Below, piece by piece: positions 27,676 through 35,722 of a DNA stretch of 64,000 nt; position 1 is the stretch's first letter, and every line of letters begins with the position of its first letter. The notes under the pieces were generated by a model. That model made no database searches and was not told the DNA's origin. It was given only the letters and a program-made list of their open reading frames with translations. A program made the position numbers and the translations under genes. This DNA comes from an uncultured Campylobacter sp. (GTDB lineage: Bacteria; Campylobacterota; Campylobacteria; Campylobacterales; Campylobacteraceae), in the NCBI RefSeq assembly GCF_905372745.1, contig NZ_CAJPQR010000004.1, positions 23,154 through 87,153 on the forward strand, read 5' to 3'.

Positions 27676-28227
27676 TTAGCCTAAATTTCGCAAAAACTCC
27701 GCATACTCTCTGGCGCCGCGCTCTAAATCGTCCTTGCTTGATACGTAGTCCACGCCCGGAGTCTCCTCGGCGCCGTAAAATGCGAAAAAGTCACGGTAAT
27801 CGGCGTGAAAATAGTATTTAAACGCAAGCTCAAACGGCGTAAGAACCTCGCGCAAGCTAAAATGATAGCGTCCTTGCGGGCAGTAGTCGCTCTTTTTGAT
27901 GCCTGCGGTCACGGCTAGCGCCACCTTGCGCCCCGCTATGCCGTCTGAACCCCGTCCGTAGGCAAAGCCGTGCGTCATCACCGCGTCGATCCACGATTTT
28001 AAAATCGGAGGGCAGGAGAAGTTGTGAAGCGGAAACTGTAAAACGAGGGCGTCGTGGGCTCTGATGAGCTCTTGCTCGCGCGTGGCGTCGATATCGCCGC
28101 TCCTGTAAACCTGCGTCAGATCGTGAACGCTAAAGCGCTGCGGCTCTTTGAGAGCTTCTTGCAGTAGGCGTTTGTTTATGACCGAGTTTTGGATGCCCGG
28201 GTGGGCTAGGATGATTAGAGTTTTCAT
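27676..28227 (-). CDS. NAD(P)H:quinone oxidoreductase-like flavoprotein (KefF/MdaB family)
   Basis: 183 residues. A flavodoxin-like fold of the NQO1/KefF type: it opens LIILAHPGIQNSVINKRLL, where the HP motif contacts FMN, and contains the FMN/interface motif LVLQFPLHNFSCPPILKSWIDAV, then VALAVTAG. Predicted to reduce quinones with NAD(P)H in two-electron steps, or to act as a potassium-efflux regulator subunit; no efflux gene is near. AAAGGA RBS on the minus strand. The CRISPR-like relic begins 68 bases upstream of its start. Confidence 0.85.
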   Translation of the reverse strand: MKTLIILAHPGIQNSVINKRLLQEALKEPQRFSVHDLTQVYRSGDIDATREQELIRAHDALVLQFPLHNFSCPPILKSWIDAVMTHGFAYGRGSDGIAGRKVALAVTAGIKKSDYCPQGRYHFSLREVLTPFELAFKYYFHADYRDFFAFYGAEETPGVDYVSSKDDLERGAREYAEFLRNLG

Positions 28228-28294
28228 TTTTATCCTTTTTAATCGAGTAAATTTTAACCGTCGGCAAGCGCTGCCTTAAGTTTGCAAATACGCT

Positions 28295-28717
28295 GTTTCA
28301 TACTCTAACGGGGTAAATTTGCACCGACGGCACTACCGTAGAGCTATCAAGTACGGGGGGGGGTGGGGTCAAACTCTAGCGGGGTAAATTTACGCTAGAC
28401 TAGGACGCAGTCGTGGCATCGCGAGGTTCGAGTTTCAAACTCCACGGGATAAATTTACGCGTGGGTAAGTGGGCGATAAGATAAACCGACAGACTGGTTT
28501 CAAATCCCGACGGAGTAAATTTATACTGCCTTGCGCTTCTATACGGAATTTCGCGATCGGCGTTTCAAAACCAAATGGGGTAAATTTACGCCCTTGCTCC
28601 AGCCCTTGAATTTTATGCGAAAAGCCGTTTCAAACCCCAACTAGGTAAAATTTAACCCAGCCATCGATGCGCGCCCGTTCCCAAAACGTTTCAAGCTCCA
28701 TCGAAGTAGATTTTAAC
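28295..28717 (-). CRISPR. Degenerate CRISPR-like array, seven recognisable repeats
   Basis: Seven imperfect repeats of about 28-30 bases start at 28295, 28366, 28432, 28497, 28562, 28627 and 28688. Distances are 71, 66, 65, 65, 65 and 61, leaving spacers of about 36 bases with no mutual similarity. On plus, the left half is GTTTCAAACTCC-like (kept in all but 28366) and the right half GGGGTAAATTTAC-like. Read on minus, repeats end in TTTGAAAC, as many CRISPR repeats do, so that is the likely orientation. No two repeats are identical and no cas genes are in the window; it looks like a fossil array. The abundance of TAAATTTA in this genome inflates the right half, but not the left half or the regular period. 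Confidence 0.65.
28355..28363 (+). repeat. Nine-G homopolymer tract
   Basis: G9, followed by TGGGG, in the first spacer of the CRISPR-like relic. It lies outside any gene. It accounts for the longer 71-base period between the first two repeats. Confidence 0.9.
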
Positions 28718-28899
28718 AAACTTGGCTTAAATTTGAGCAGAGCATCGCGCAGGCTTTAATCTAGTCTGCAAATACGAACTTTGATCTGCCGTTTTTGGAC
28801 GGACCTGGTAATCAAGCCTGAGCGCGCCGTCTTAACGCGCGGGAAAATAGTCGCTTTTGCTTGCTCGGATATAAAGCGGGCGTAAATTTGCGGGCTTTT
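28718..28899. other. Spacer between the CRISPR-like relic and thiE
   Basis: No gene seen. It would be the leader side of the array if transcribed on minus, but no clear AT-rich leader is present. Confidence 0.4.
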
Positions 28900-29502
28900 T
28901 TACAAAAACGCTTGCAAATTTCGCAAATTTTCTTTTATGGATGCGGGCTGGTAGAGCGCTGAGATAACGGCGACGTAGTCTGGGTTTAGCGCGGCGATTT
29001 GCGCGATATTTGCCGCGTTTATGCCGCCGATCACGCAAACGGGGATACGTAAAATTTCCTTTGCGCGCATTATCGTTTCAAATTTGCAAAGCGGGGCGTG
29101 CGGTTTGGTCGGGCTCGCAAACAGTGCGCCAAATGCCGCGTAAGAGGCGCCCTCATCCTGCGCTTTTAGAGCTAAATTTAGATCGTCATAGCAGCTAACG
29201 CCGATGAAAGAGTTCTCGCCTAAAATCTTTCTAGCAGTCTTTACTCCGCCGTCGTCTTTGCCGATGTGAACGGCGTTCGCACCTATTTTAGCGGCGAATT
29301 TTACGTCGTCGTTTATGATAAATCTCGCTCCGTAGCGCTCGCAAAGCTCTTTTAGCGCAGTCGCAACGCGCTCGTTTTTGGGCTCAAGCTTGGTGCGGTA
29401 CTGTAAAAATTTCACTCCGCACTCTAGCAGCTCGCGAGTTTGCTCGAGTACGCTGTTTTCTGGCGTTAGGACGTCGTCCGTGATAGCGTAAATTTCAGAC
29501 AT
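28900..29502 (-). CDS. thiE: Thiamine phosphate synthase
   Basis: 200 residues, TIM-barrel. It joins HMP-pyrophosphate to thiazole phosphate. Motifs include QYRTK (residues about 35-39), RFIINDD with the metal-binding aspartates, NAVHIGKDDGG, FASPTKPHAP and VCVIGGINAANI. It is slightly shorter than the average, which is common in this group. The start overlaps the end of thiD by 8 bases, giving a thiD-thiE operon. No TPP riboswitch is visible upstream of the pair. Confidence 0.93.
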   Translation of the reverse strand: MSEIYAITDDVLTPENSVLEQTRELLECGVKFLQYRTKLEPKNERVATALKELCERYGARFIINDDVKFAAKIGANAVHIGKDDGGVKTARKILGENSFIGVSCYDDLNLALKAQDEGASYAAFGALFASPTKPHAPLCKFETIMRAKEILRIPVCVIGGINAANIAQIAALNPDYVAVISALYQPASIKENLRNLQAFL

Positions 29503-30274
29503 TTTCGCCCGCAGCTTTGTGATCTAGCAGACGCACGCCGAAATTTGAGCCGTGAGCGTTTTTGATCGCGTTTACGACGAAGGCTTTGGCACGCCTGATC
29601 GCCGTAATCTCGTCTGCCCCGCACGCTAGGGCGCAGGCGATAGCCGCGGCGAAGCTACATCCTGCGCCGTGCATGATCGTAGGTTGCTCTAGCGGTTCTC
29701 CGAATTTAACTACCTCGCCGCTTTTTTTATAAAGCGTGTCCTCACAAATCTCGCTTGTTTGCGTGCGTTTTAGCACGATGTCGCATGGAAGATCCGCGCC
29801 TAAATTTAACCGCTCGCCGTCAAAATTTAACCCCAAAATTCGCGCTTCGTCTAAATTGGGCGTCGCGACGCGAGCTAGGCTTAAAAGCTCTTTTAATGCG
29901 TTTATGGCGCCCTCTTGCAGTAGCTTTGCGCCTGATTTCGCCACGCAGACTGGATCTATCACGGCTGGTATGCCGCGGTTTTGCTCCAGCCAGGATTTGA
30001 CGCAGGCTATGAGCTGTTCGTTAAAGAGCATGCCGATCTTTACGGCGTCAAATTTTAGCTCGGCGCAGACGGCCTCTAGCTGCGCGTTTAAAAACTCGGG
30101 CGTTACGGGCATCACCGCGCTCACGCCGCTCGTGTTTTGCGCGGTTAGAGCCGTGATCGCAGTCGCGCTGTAGCAGCCGTAGGCCTCGCAGGTTTTTATG
30201 TCGGCTTGCACGCCGGCACTCCCGACGCTGTCGCTGCCAGCGATGATTAGGATATTTTTTTTAGGATTTTTCAT
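29495..30274 (-). CDS. thiD: Hydroxymethylpyrimidine/phosphomethylpyrimidine kinase
   Basis: 259 residues, ribokinase fold. It phosphorylates HMP and HMP-phosphate for thiamine synthesis or salvage. The N-terminal IIAGSDSVGSAGVQADIKTCEAYGC (GSD-SxGxAGxQAD) binds the pyrimidine, VIDPVCVAKSG is the central motif and GAGCSFAAAIACALA the anion hole near the C-terminus. It precedes and overlaps thiE. It starts 45 bases after the SNase-like gene, so it could be read through from the ABC-transporter unit. Confidence 0.93.
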   Translation of the reverse strand: MKNPKKNILIIAGSDSVGSAGVQADIKTCEAYGCYSATAITALTAQNTSGVSAVMPVTPEFLNAQLEAVCAELKFDAVKIGMLFNEQLIACVKSWLEQNRGIPAVIDPVCVAKSGAKLLQEGAINALKELLSLARVATPNLDEARILGLNFDGERLNLGADLPCDIVLKRTQTSEICEDTLYKKSGEVVKFGEPLEQPTIMHGAGCSFAAAIACALACGADEITAIRRAKAFVVNAIKNAHGSNFGVRLLDHKAAGENV

Positions 30275-30318
30275 TGTTTTGCCTTGAGCGGTTTTGTTAA
30301 ATTTATCTTTAGGCGAAT

Positions 30319-31047
30319 TTATCTGTCGCCAAAATCCTTGCCAAACTCGACGCCTAGCTCCTTTAAATTTACGGGGCCGTTTCCTTGCGACTCCATCGGC
30401 GCAGGCGCGGTTTGCGGCTGCGTTTGCGCAGGTTGCGAGCCTAAAGAGTTTTGCTCGGTTTGAACGTTTTTAGTGGCGTTATTTTCGGCTTTTTTAGGTT
30501 TTTTCTTCGGTTCTTCTAGCTTTTTGCCGGTTAGGCACTCGTAAATTTCCGCGTGATTTTTCTTTGTCCAGTCCTCTTTGACCTCGATTTTTTGATACCC
30601 TTCGCTAGTAGGCGAGGCAAGGCCGTTTTTGACTAGGGTTTTGTTTAGGATTTTGCTTTCGTCGCTTACTTCGCACAGCCATCTATCGCCTAGATTTTTT
30701 AGCGTGAGCACGTAGTAGTTGCGCTCAGGACGAAATATCTTTTTGATCTCTTTGTCGTAGGATTTGCTGAAATTTTCCAGCTCTTTTTTATCTTTTATGC
30801 ATTTTGAGCCGTCGTAAAATTTAACGTTTGCAAGCTTGCAAGGGGCGATCACGGCGGCGTTTAGTCTAAAGACAAAGGTATCGTAGTCTAAAATTTTTTC
30901 TAGAAAAAGGACCTCTTTGACGACTTTTTCGCGTTTGGATTTGGTTGTTTGAGTGATTTGCATGTCGGTAAACTGGGCAGCCGAATTTACCGACAGCAAG
31001 GCTAAAGCGCAAAATTTAATCAGAGTAAAAAATGCGCTTTTTTTCAT
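30319..31047 (-). CDS. Secreted SNase-like protein, probably lacking a full active site
   Basis: 242 residues with a signal peptide (MKKSAFFTLIKFCALALLSVNSAA). The region 45-175 follows the staphylococcal nuclease plan: DYDTFVFRL (DGDT-like, Arg61), an APC where the catalytic TPE would sit, GDRWLCEV (Arg122), LNKTLVKNGLA and a final WTKKNHAEIYE. The catalytic glutamate appears to be missing, so it may bind rather than cut. The tail (about 180-242) is Pro/Gln/Lys-rich and disordered. It follows the binding-protein gene with a 1-base overlap (TAATG). Family assignment is by motif pattern only. Confidence 0.65.
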   Translation of the reverse strand: MKKSAFFTLIKFCALALLSVNSAAQFTDMQITQTTKSKREKVVKEVLFLEKILDYDTFVFRLNAAVIAPCKLANVKFYDGSKCIKDKKELENFSKSYDKEIKKIFRPERNYYVLTLKNLGDRWLCEVSDESKILNKTLVKNGLASPTSEGYQKIEVKEDWTKKNHAEIYECLTGKKLEEPKKKPKKAENNATKNVQTEQNSLGSQPAQTQPQTAPAPMESQGNGPVNLKELGVEFGKDFGDR

Positions 31048-31763
31048 TATTTCAGATCATATCTTTCTAGCAGTTTGTCGTAGCTGCCGTCTTTTTTCAT
31101 CTCATCAAGCGCGGCGTTTATTTTAGCGATTAAATCGGCTTGCTTGCCTTTGTCAAACGCCATAGAAAAGCCCTCGCTACCGTCGTTTTCTTTGTAAAAT
31201 TCCTCAAGCTCGGGATTTTTCTTTAAAAAGCCGTACCCGATCGAGCTATCTAGTACGACTGCGTCTATCTTGCCTTTTTTTAGTCCCATGATTAGCGGAA
31301 CCGGATCTTCGGCAGGTACTACTTTAGCGCCTGCGATAGCGTTAGCGGCGATCTCTTGGACGGTGCCTTGTTGTACGCCTACTCTTTTGCCGTTAAGCGC
31401 GTCTTTGCTCGCGATAGCGTCGTTGCCTTTAGCACGCAAGTAGATATTTTCGGCCGCATAGTAGGCCTGCGTGAAATCGATAGATTTTCGTCTATCGTCG
31501 GTTGCGCTCATCGCGCTTGCTACGGCATCGATCTTGCCCGTTTTTAGAGCCGGGATGAGGCCGTCAAAGCTCATATTTACGATCTTGTACTCAAAACCCG
31601 CTCGTTTAGCGAGCTCGGCTACTAGATCCATGTCAAAGCCGGTGATCTTGTTTTGCTCGTCCACGTACTCAAACGGCGGATAGTTTGCGGCCGTACCGAT
31701 CTTTAGCTCGGCGGCGCCAAGCGTAGCTAGAGCCGCTAAAAGCAGCGCAAAAATCTTTTTCAT
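31047..31763 (-). CDS. Polar amino-acid ABC transporter, periplasmic binding protein (copy 2)
   Basis: 238 residues from ATG 31763, chosen over an in-frame ATG at 31790 because GGAGAG lies just upstream and the signal peptide MKKIFALLLAALATLGAA then begins the protein. SBP family 3 features: GTAANYPPFEYVDEQNKITGFDMDLVAELAKRAG, then the DGLIPALKTGKIDAVASAMSAT hinge and DFTQAYY. It is a close paralogue of the next upstream gene, but without a lipobox, so it is soluble in the periplasm. Likely ligands are small polar amino acids. Confidence 0.9.
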   Translation of the reverse strand: MKKIFALLLAALATLGAAELKIGTAANYPPFEYVDEQNKITGFDMDLVAELAKRAGFEYKIVNMSFDGLIPALKTGKIDAVASAMSATDDRRKSIDFTQAYYAAENIYLRAKGNDAIASKDALNGKRVGVQQGTVQEIAANAIAGAKVVPAEDPVPLIMGLKKGKIDAVVLDSSIGYGFLKKNPELEEFYKENDGSEGFSMAFDKGKQADLIAKINAALDEMKKDGSYDKLLERYDLK

Positions 31764-31824
31764 TTTCTCTCCTTTAAAATTTGGTTTCAAATTTAATCCC
31801 GCGTCTTAGTGCGGGCTCGTAAAT

Positions 31825-32646
31825 TTACTTCAGGCCGTATTTTTCCATCATCTTATCAAATTCACCGCTCTTTTTTAGCTCCTCTATCGCAGCGTCTATC
31901 TTGCCGATTAGCTCTAGGTGTTTGCCCTTATCAAACGCGACGGCAAAACCCTCGGTGCCGTCGGGAAGCTTTAAAAACTCCTCCAAATCAGAGTTTTGCT
32001 TTAGATACTCGTAACCGATCGGGCTATCTGTTAGCACGACGTCGATCTTGCCCGCTTTTAGCGATAAAATCGCAGCCGCTACGGTTTCTGCAGGCACGGA
32101 TAGGTCGCCGCAAATGGATTTAGCCGCGGTCTCTTGCAATGTGCCTATTTGCGCGCTTATTTTTTTGAGGTGCATATTGGTTGCATTTACGTCGGTGCCT
32201 TTTTTGCGGATGAAAAGATTATCCGAAAAATAATAAGGCTTGGTAAAATCGACCGATTTTCTTCTCTCCTCGGTCGCGCTCATACCGCTTAGCGCGGCGT
32301 CTATCTTGCCCGTTTTTAGAGCCGGGATCAGCCCGTCAAAGCTCATGTTTTGTACGTCGAATTTGACGCCGATTTTCTTGCCGACGGCCTCTATCATGTC
32401 GATTTCAAAGCCTACGATCTTGTTGTGCTCGTCGATATACTCAAACGGCGGATAGTCCGCGCTAGAGCCTACTTTTATCGTTTGTTGTACCGCTACGGGG
32501 GTTGCCTCGTTTTTTACTGCGGCGTCTTTGCTCGCTTTTTCATTCGAGCTTTGACCGCAGCCTGAAAGCATCAAAGCGGCGGCTACGAAAACGAAAAGTT
32601 TTTTAAATTTGCCGGCGGACAAAGCCGCAATGATGTTTCGTGACAT
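31825..32646 (-). CDS. Polar amino-acid ABC transporter, binding lipoprotein (copy 1)
   Basis: 273 residues. The N-terminus is a longer type II signal with lipobox LSGC, followed by a Ser/Lys/Ala linker of about 35 residues, then the same SBP family 3 domain as copy 2 (GSSADYPPFEYIDEHNKIVGFEIDMIEA, DGLIPALKTGKIDAALSGMSAT). This copy is therefore membrane-tethered, while copy 2 is soluble. Both are encoded with one ATPase and one permease, so they probably feed the same channel with different ligands or affinities. Confidence 0.9.
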   Translation of the reverse strand: MSRNIIAALSAGKFKKLFVFVAAALMLSGCGQSSNEKASKDAAVKNEATPVAVQQTIKVGSSADYPPFEYIDEHNKIVGFEIDMIEAVGKKIGVKFDVQNMSFDGLIPALKTGKIDAALSGMSATEERRKSVDFTKPYYFSDNLFIRKKGTDVNATNMHLKKISAQIGTLQETAAKSICGDLSVPAETVAAAILSLKAGKIDVVLTDSPIGYEYLKQNSDLEEFLKLPDGTEGFAVAFDKGKHLELIGKIDAAIEELKKSGEFDKMMEKYGLK

Positions 32647-32658
32647 TTTGACCCCCTT

Positions 32659-33387
32659 TTAGTGGTTTAAAATTTTACCTAGAAAATCCTGCAAACGCTG
32701 ATTGCTAGGGTTTTCAAATACGTTTTTAGGCGTGTCGTCCACGGCTATTTTACCGCCGTGCATGAAAAATATCCTATTTGCCACGTTTTTAGCAAAGCCC
32801 ATCTCGTGCGTGACGACTAGCATCGTGATGCCTTTTGCCGCGACGTCCTTCATGATGTCTAGCACCTCGCCGATCATCTCGGGATCTAGCGCGCTCGTTG
32901 GCTCGTCAAAAAGTATGACCTCGGGATTCATAGCAAGGCTTCTAGCGATTGCTATACGCTGTTTTTGACCGCCTGATAGCTTGTGCGGGAATGCGTATTT
33001 TTTATCGCTTAGACCCACGCTTTTTAGTAGCTCGTCGGCTCTTTTTTCCGCGCTTTGCTTATCCAAAATTCCCGCTTTTATCGGAGCTAGGGTTAAATTT
33101 TGCAAGACGTTTTTATTTGCAAAAAGGTTAAAGTGCTGAAAAACCATGCTCACTTTTTGACGGATTTTGTTTATATCCGTTTTTTTATCCGTTATATCCT
33201 CGCCGTTTATCTTGATGTGCCCGCTGCTTGGCTCTTCTAAGCGGTTTATGCAGCGTAAAAAGGTACTCTTTCCGCCGCCGCTAGGACCTATGATAGCGAT
33301 GATTTCGCCTTGTTTGATATCTACGCTGATACCATCGAGGACGCGTAAATCGCCGTAATTTTTACTCAAATTTCTAATCTCAATCAT
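32659..33387 (-). CDS. Polar amino-acid ABC transporter ATP-binding protein
   Basis: 242 residues, GlnQ/HisP type. Walker A is GPSGGGKST (about residues 34-42), the Q-loop FQHFNLF, the signature LSGGQKQRIAIARSL, Walker B VILFDEPTSALDPE and the H-loop VTHEMGFA. It energises import through the adjacent permease. Its start overlaps the end of the permease gene by 8 bases. Confidence 0.95.
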   Translation of the reverse strand: MIEIRNLSKNYGDLRVLDGISVDIKQGEIIAIIGPSGGGKSTFLRCINRLEEPSSGHIKINGEDITDKKTDINKIRQKVSMVFQHFNLFANKNVLQNLTLAPIKAGILDKQSAEKRADELLKSVGLSDKKYAFPHKLSGGQKQRIAIARSLAMNPEVILFDEPTSALDPEMIGEVLDIMKDVAAKGITMLVVTHEMGFAKNVANRIFFMHGGKIAVDDTPKNVFENPSNQRLQDFLGKILNH

Positions 33388-34090
33388 GGCGATTTAGTCT
33401 CCTCTCTAAAATTTTAACCAAAAACGTAAAGAACTTCACGCTGACGTAGTAAACTATGCCCGTGAAAATGACGGGCTCCGGGCTATAAAATACCGCTTGT
33501 AGGCTCTTGCTTTGCATCGTGATGTCTATGACGCTGATGTAGCCTACGACTGACGTCTCTTTAAACAGCGAAATAAATTCGTTCGCAAGCGCAGGCAAGA
33601 TGTTTTTAGTTGCTTGCGGAAACACTACCTCTCGCATCGAGACGTAGTAGTTTAGACCCATCGCCCTTGCGGCTTCCATTTGGCCTTTATCGACGCTATT
33701 TATGCCGCTACGCACGATCTCTGCGACGTATGCGGAGCTGTTTAGTCCAAGCGCGATCAAAGCGACGTAAAAGTTATCGCTCCAAGTCGCAAAAATCACG
33801 ACCGAAAATATAAGAAGCTGCAAAATGATCGGCGTTCCGCGCAGAATATCTACGTATTCGTCGATGAGAAAGCTTAAAATTTTGATATTTAAAAACTTTA
33901 AAAACGCCAAAATAAAGCCCAAAGTCACGCCGATGGCGGTGCCGCCGATAGTGAGTCCCAGCGTCACGCCGTAGCTTTTAAGGTAAGCTAGACGTTGAGC
34001 CTCGTTTAACTCCGTCGGATAAAAATAGTAAACGCCCGCGGAGACGATGACGACGAAAAACAACGCCCTGAAAAATTTTTCGTTTAGCAT
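33380..34090 (-). CDS. Polar amino-acid ABC transporter permease
   Basis: 236 residues, HisM/GlnP-type. It begins with a transmembrane helix and has about five. The cytoplasmic EAA loop reads EAARAMGLNYYVSMREVVFPQATKNILPAL, and the family motif DILRGTPIILQLL lies near residue 85. A single permease gene suggests a homodimeric channel. It is the first gene of the minus-strand unit permease - ATPase - lipoprotein SBP - soluble SBP - SNase-like, probably continuing into thiDE. Confidence 0.93.
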   Translation of the reverse strand: MLNEKFFRALFFVVIVSAGVYYFYPTELNEAQRLAYLKSYGVTLGLTIGGTAIGVTLGFILAFLKFLNIKILSFLIDEYVDILRGTPIILQLLIFSVVIFATWSDNFYVALIALGLNSSAYVAEIVRSGINSVDKGQMEAARAMGLNYYVSMREVVFPQATKNILPALANEFISLFKETSVVGYISVIDITMQSKSLQAVFYSPEPVIFTGIVYYVSVKFFTFLVKILERRLNRHD

Positions 34091-34231
34091 TTTTTAAACC
34101 TTAAAAGCGTAATGAGGCTTAATAATACGAAAAAAAATATAAATTTAACCTTTTTTACGCGAAAAAATTATCTTTTAAACAAATTTATCATATTATCGTA
34201 ACTTAAAATTTAAAAAACTGAGGAAAATTTA

Positions 34232-35722
34232 ATGGACTATGCACGCTATATCGCCATCGCGCTGTATTTTGGATTTTTGCTTTTCGTGGGGCGATACTCG
34301 TATAACAAAAACGCCAATATGGGCGAATATCTGCTCGACAACCGTCGCCTAGGGCCGGTCGTAACCGCGCTAAGCGCCGGAGCTAGCGACATGAGCGGCT
34401 GGATGCTGCTTGGCGTGCCGGGCGCGCTTTATGCTACGGGACTGGCTACGATTTGGATGGTTTTGGGGCTCGTTATAGGAGCGTATTGCAACTACCTGTT
34501 TTTAGCAAAGCGCCTGCGCGTCTATACCGAGGTTGCCAGCGACAGTATCACGATCCCCGATTTTTTACAAAATCGCTTCAAGGACGAGACTAAAATTTTA
34601 CGTATAGTCTCAGGGCTTTTGATTTTGATATTTTTCACGCTTTACGTTAGTAGCGGGATAATCGCGGGCGGTAAGAGCTTTGAGAGCTTTTTTGGATTAG
34701 ATTTTAAATTCGGCGCCATTTTTACGCTGGCTATCGTCGTTTTTTACACGTTTTTCGGCGGATTTCGCGCGGTTTGTATCACGGACGCGTTTCAGGGTAT
34801 GCTGATGTTTTTGGTGCTCGTCGCCGTGCCGGTAGTAGCGTTTTGTAATCTAAATTTGCCCGACGGCGCTACATTTTGGAGCGAGGTGGCAAAATACGGC
34901 AAAAACCATCTAAACGTCTTTTACGACCAGACTTTTTTAAGCATCTTAGGACTCATGGCGTGGGGGCTTGGATATTTCGGACAGCCGCACATCATAGTTA
35001 GATTTATGGCTATACGAAGCTCAAAAGAGCTAGCCCAAGCGCGCCGCATCGGTATCGGCTGGATGGCGATAGGCTTAGCCGGAGCGATGATGAGCGGGCT
35101 TATCGGCTTTGTGTATTACAGCGAGTTAAATTTGCCTCTAGCAGACCCCGAAAAGGTCTTTTTGCAGCTTGGCGAGACGCTGTTTCATCCTTTTTTCGTG
35201 GGCATCATCATCTCGGCCGTGCTTTCGGCTATCATGAGCACGATCTCTAGCCAGCTTTTGGTTAGCGCAAGCTCGGTGACGCAGGACTTCGTGTTTGCGT
35301 TTTATAAAAAAGAAATTTCGCAAAAAGCTCAGGTCGCCGCGGGTAGATACGCCGTCGTGGCCGTCGCGCTCGTGGCTACCGCGCTTGCTTTTAGCTTTAA
35401 CGAAAGCGTGCTAAACGTCGTTGGTTACGCGTGGGCGGGCTTTGGCGCGAGCTTTGGGCCGGTGCTGCTTTTTAGTCTTTATTGGCGCAGGATGAGCGCG
35501 CTAGCGGCCTTGCTCGGTATGATAACGGGTGGGGCGACGGTGATCGCGTGGATAGCGCTCGGGCTAAATTCTTACGTTTACGAGATACTGCCTGGCTTTG
35601 CAGTCTCTTGCGTCGTGATTTATCTCACCAGCCTCTACGGCGACGCGATAGACAAGATGAGCAACGAGCCAAACTCGGCCACCGTGCAGGACGAATTTGA
35701 AAAAATGAAAACGAGGCTGTAA
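34232..35722 (+). CDS. putP: Sodium/proline symporter
   Basis: 496 residues, about 13 membrane segments, the standard PutP length. SSS-family landmarks include the early GDYLLDNRRLG-like NMGEYLLDNRRLGPVVTALSAGASDMSGWMLLG, PGALYATG, AISSQL-type AIMSTISSQLLVSAS and WRRMSALAALLGMITGG. It imports L-proline with sodium. RBS GAGGA before the ATG. The TAA is directly followed by the ATG of the next gene (no spacer), so the two are cotranscribed. No putA is nearby. Confidence 0.93.
   Translation: MDYARYIAIALYFGFLLFVGRYSYNKNANMGEYLLDNRRLGPVVTALSAGASDMSGWMLLGVPGALYATGLATIWMVLGLVIGAYCNYLFLAKRLRVYTEVASDSITIPDFLQNRFKDETKILRIVSGLLILIFFTLYVSSGIIAGGKSFESFFGLDFKFGAIFTLAIVVFYTFFGGFRAVCITDAFQGMLMFLVLVAVPVVAFCNLNLPDGATFWSEVAKYGKNHLNVFYDQTFLSILGLMAWGLGYFGQPHIIVRFMAIRSSKELAQARRIGIGWMAIGLAGAMMSGLIGFVYYSELNLPLADPEKVFLQLGETLFHPFFVGIIISAVLSAIMSTISSQLLVSASSVTQDFVFAFYKKEISQKAQVAAGRYAVVAVALVATALAFSFNESVLNVVGYAWAGFGASFGPVLLFSLYWRRMSALAALLGMITGGATVIAWIALGLNSYVYEILPGFAVSCVVIYLTSLYGDAIDKMSNEPNSATVQDEFEKMKTRL

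Noticed and set aside
28229..28258. An eighth CRISPR-like repeat 66 bases before the first
   Set aside because: Only GTAAATTT matches; the left half is the RBS region of the quinone oxidoreductase gene.
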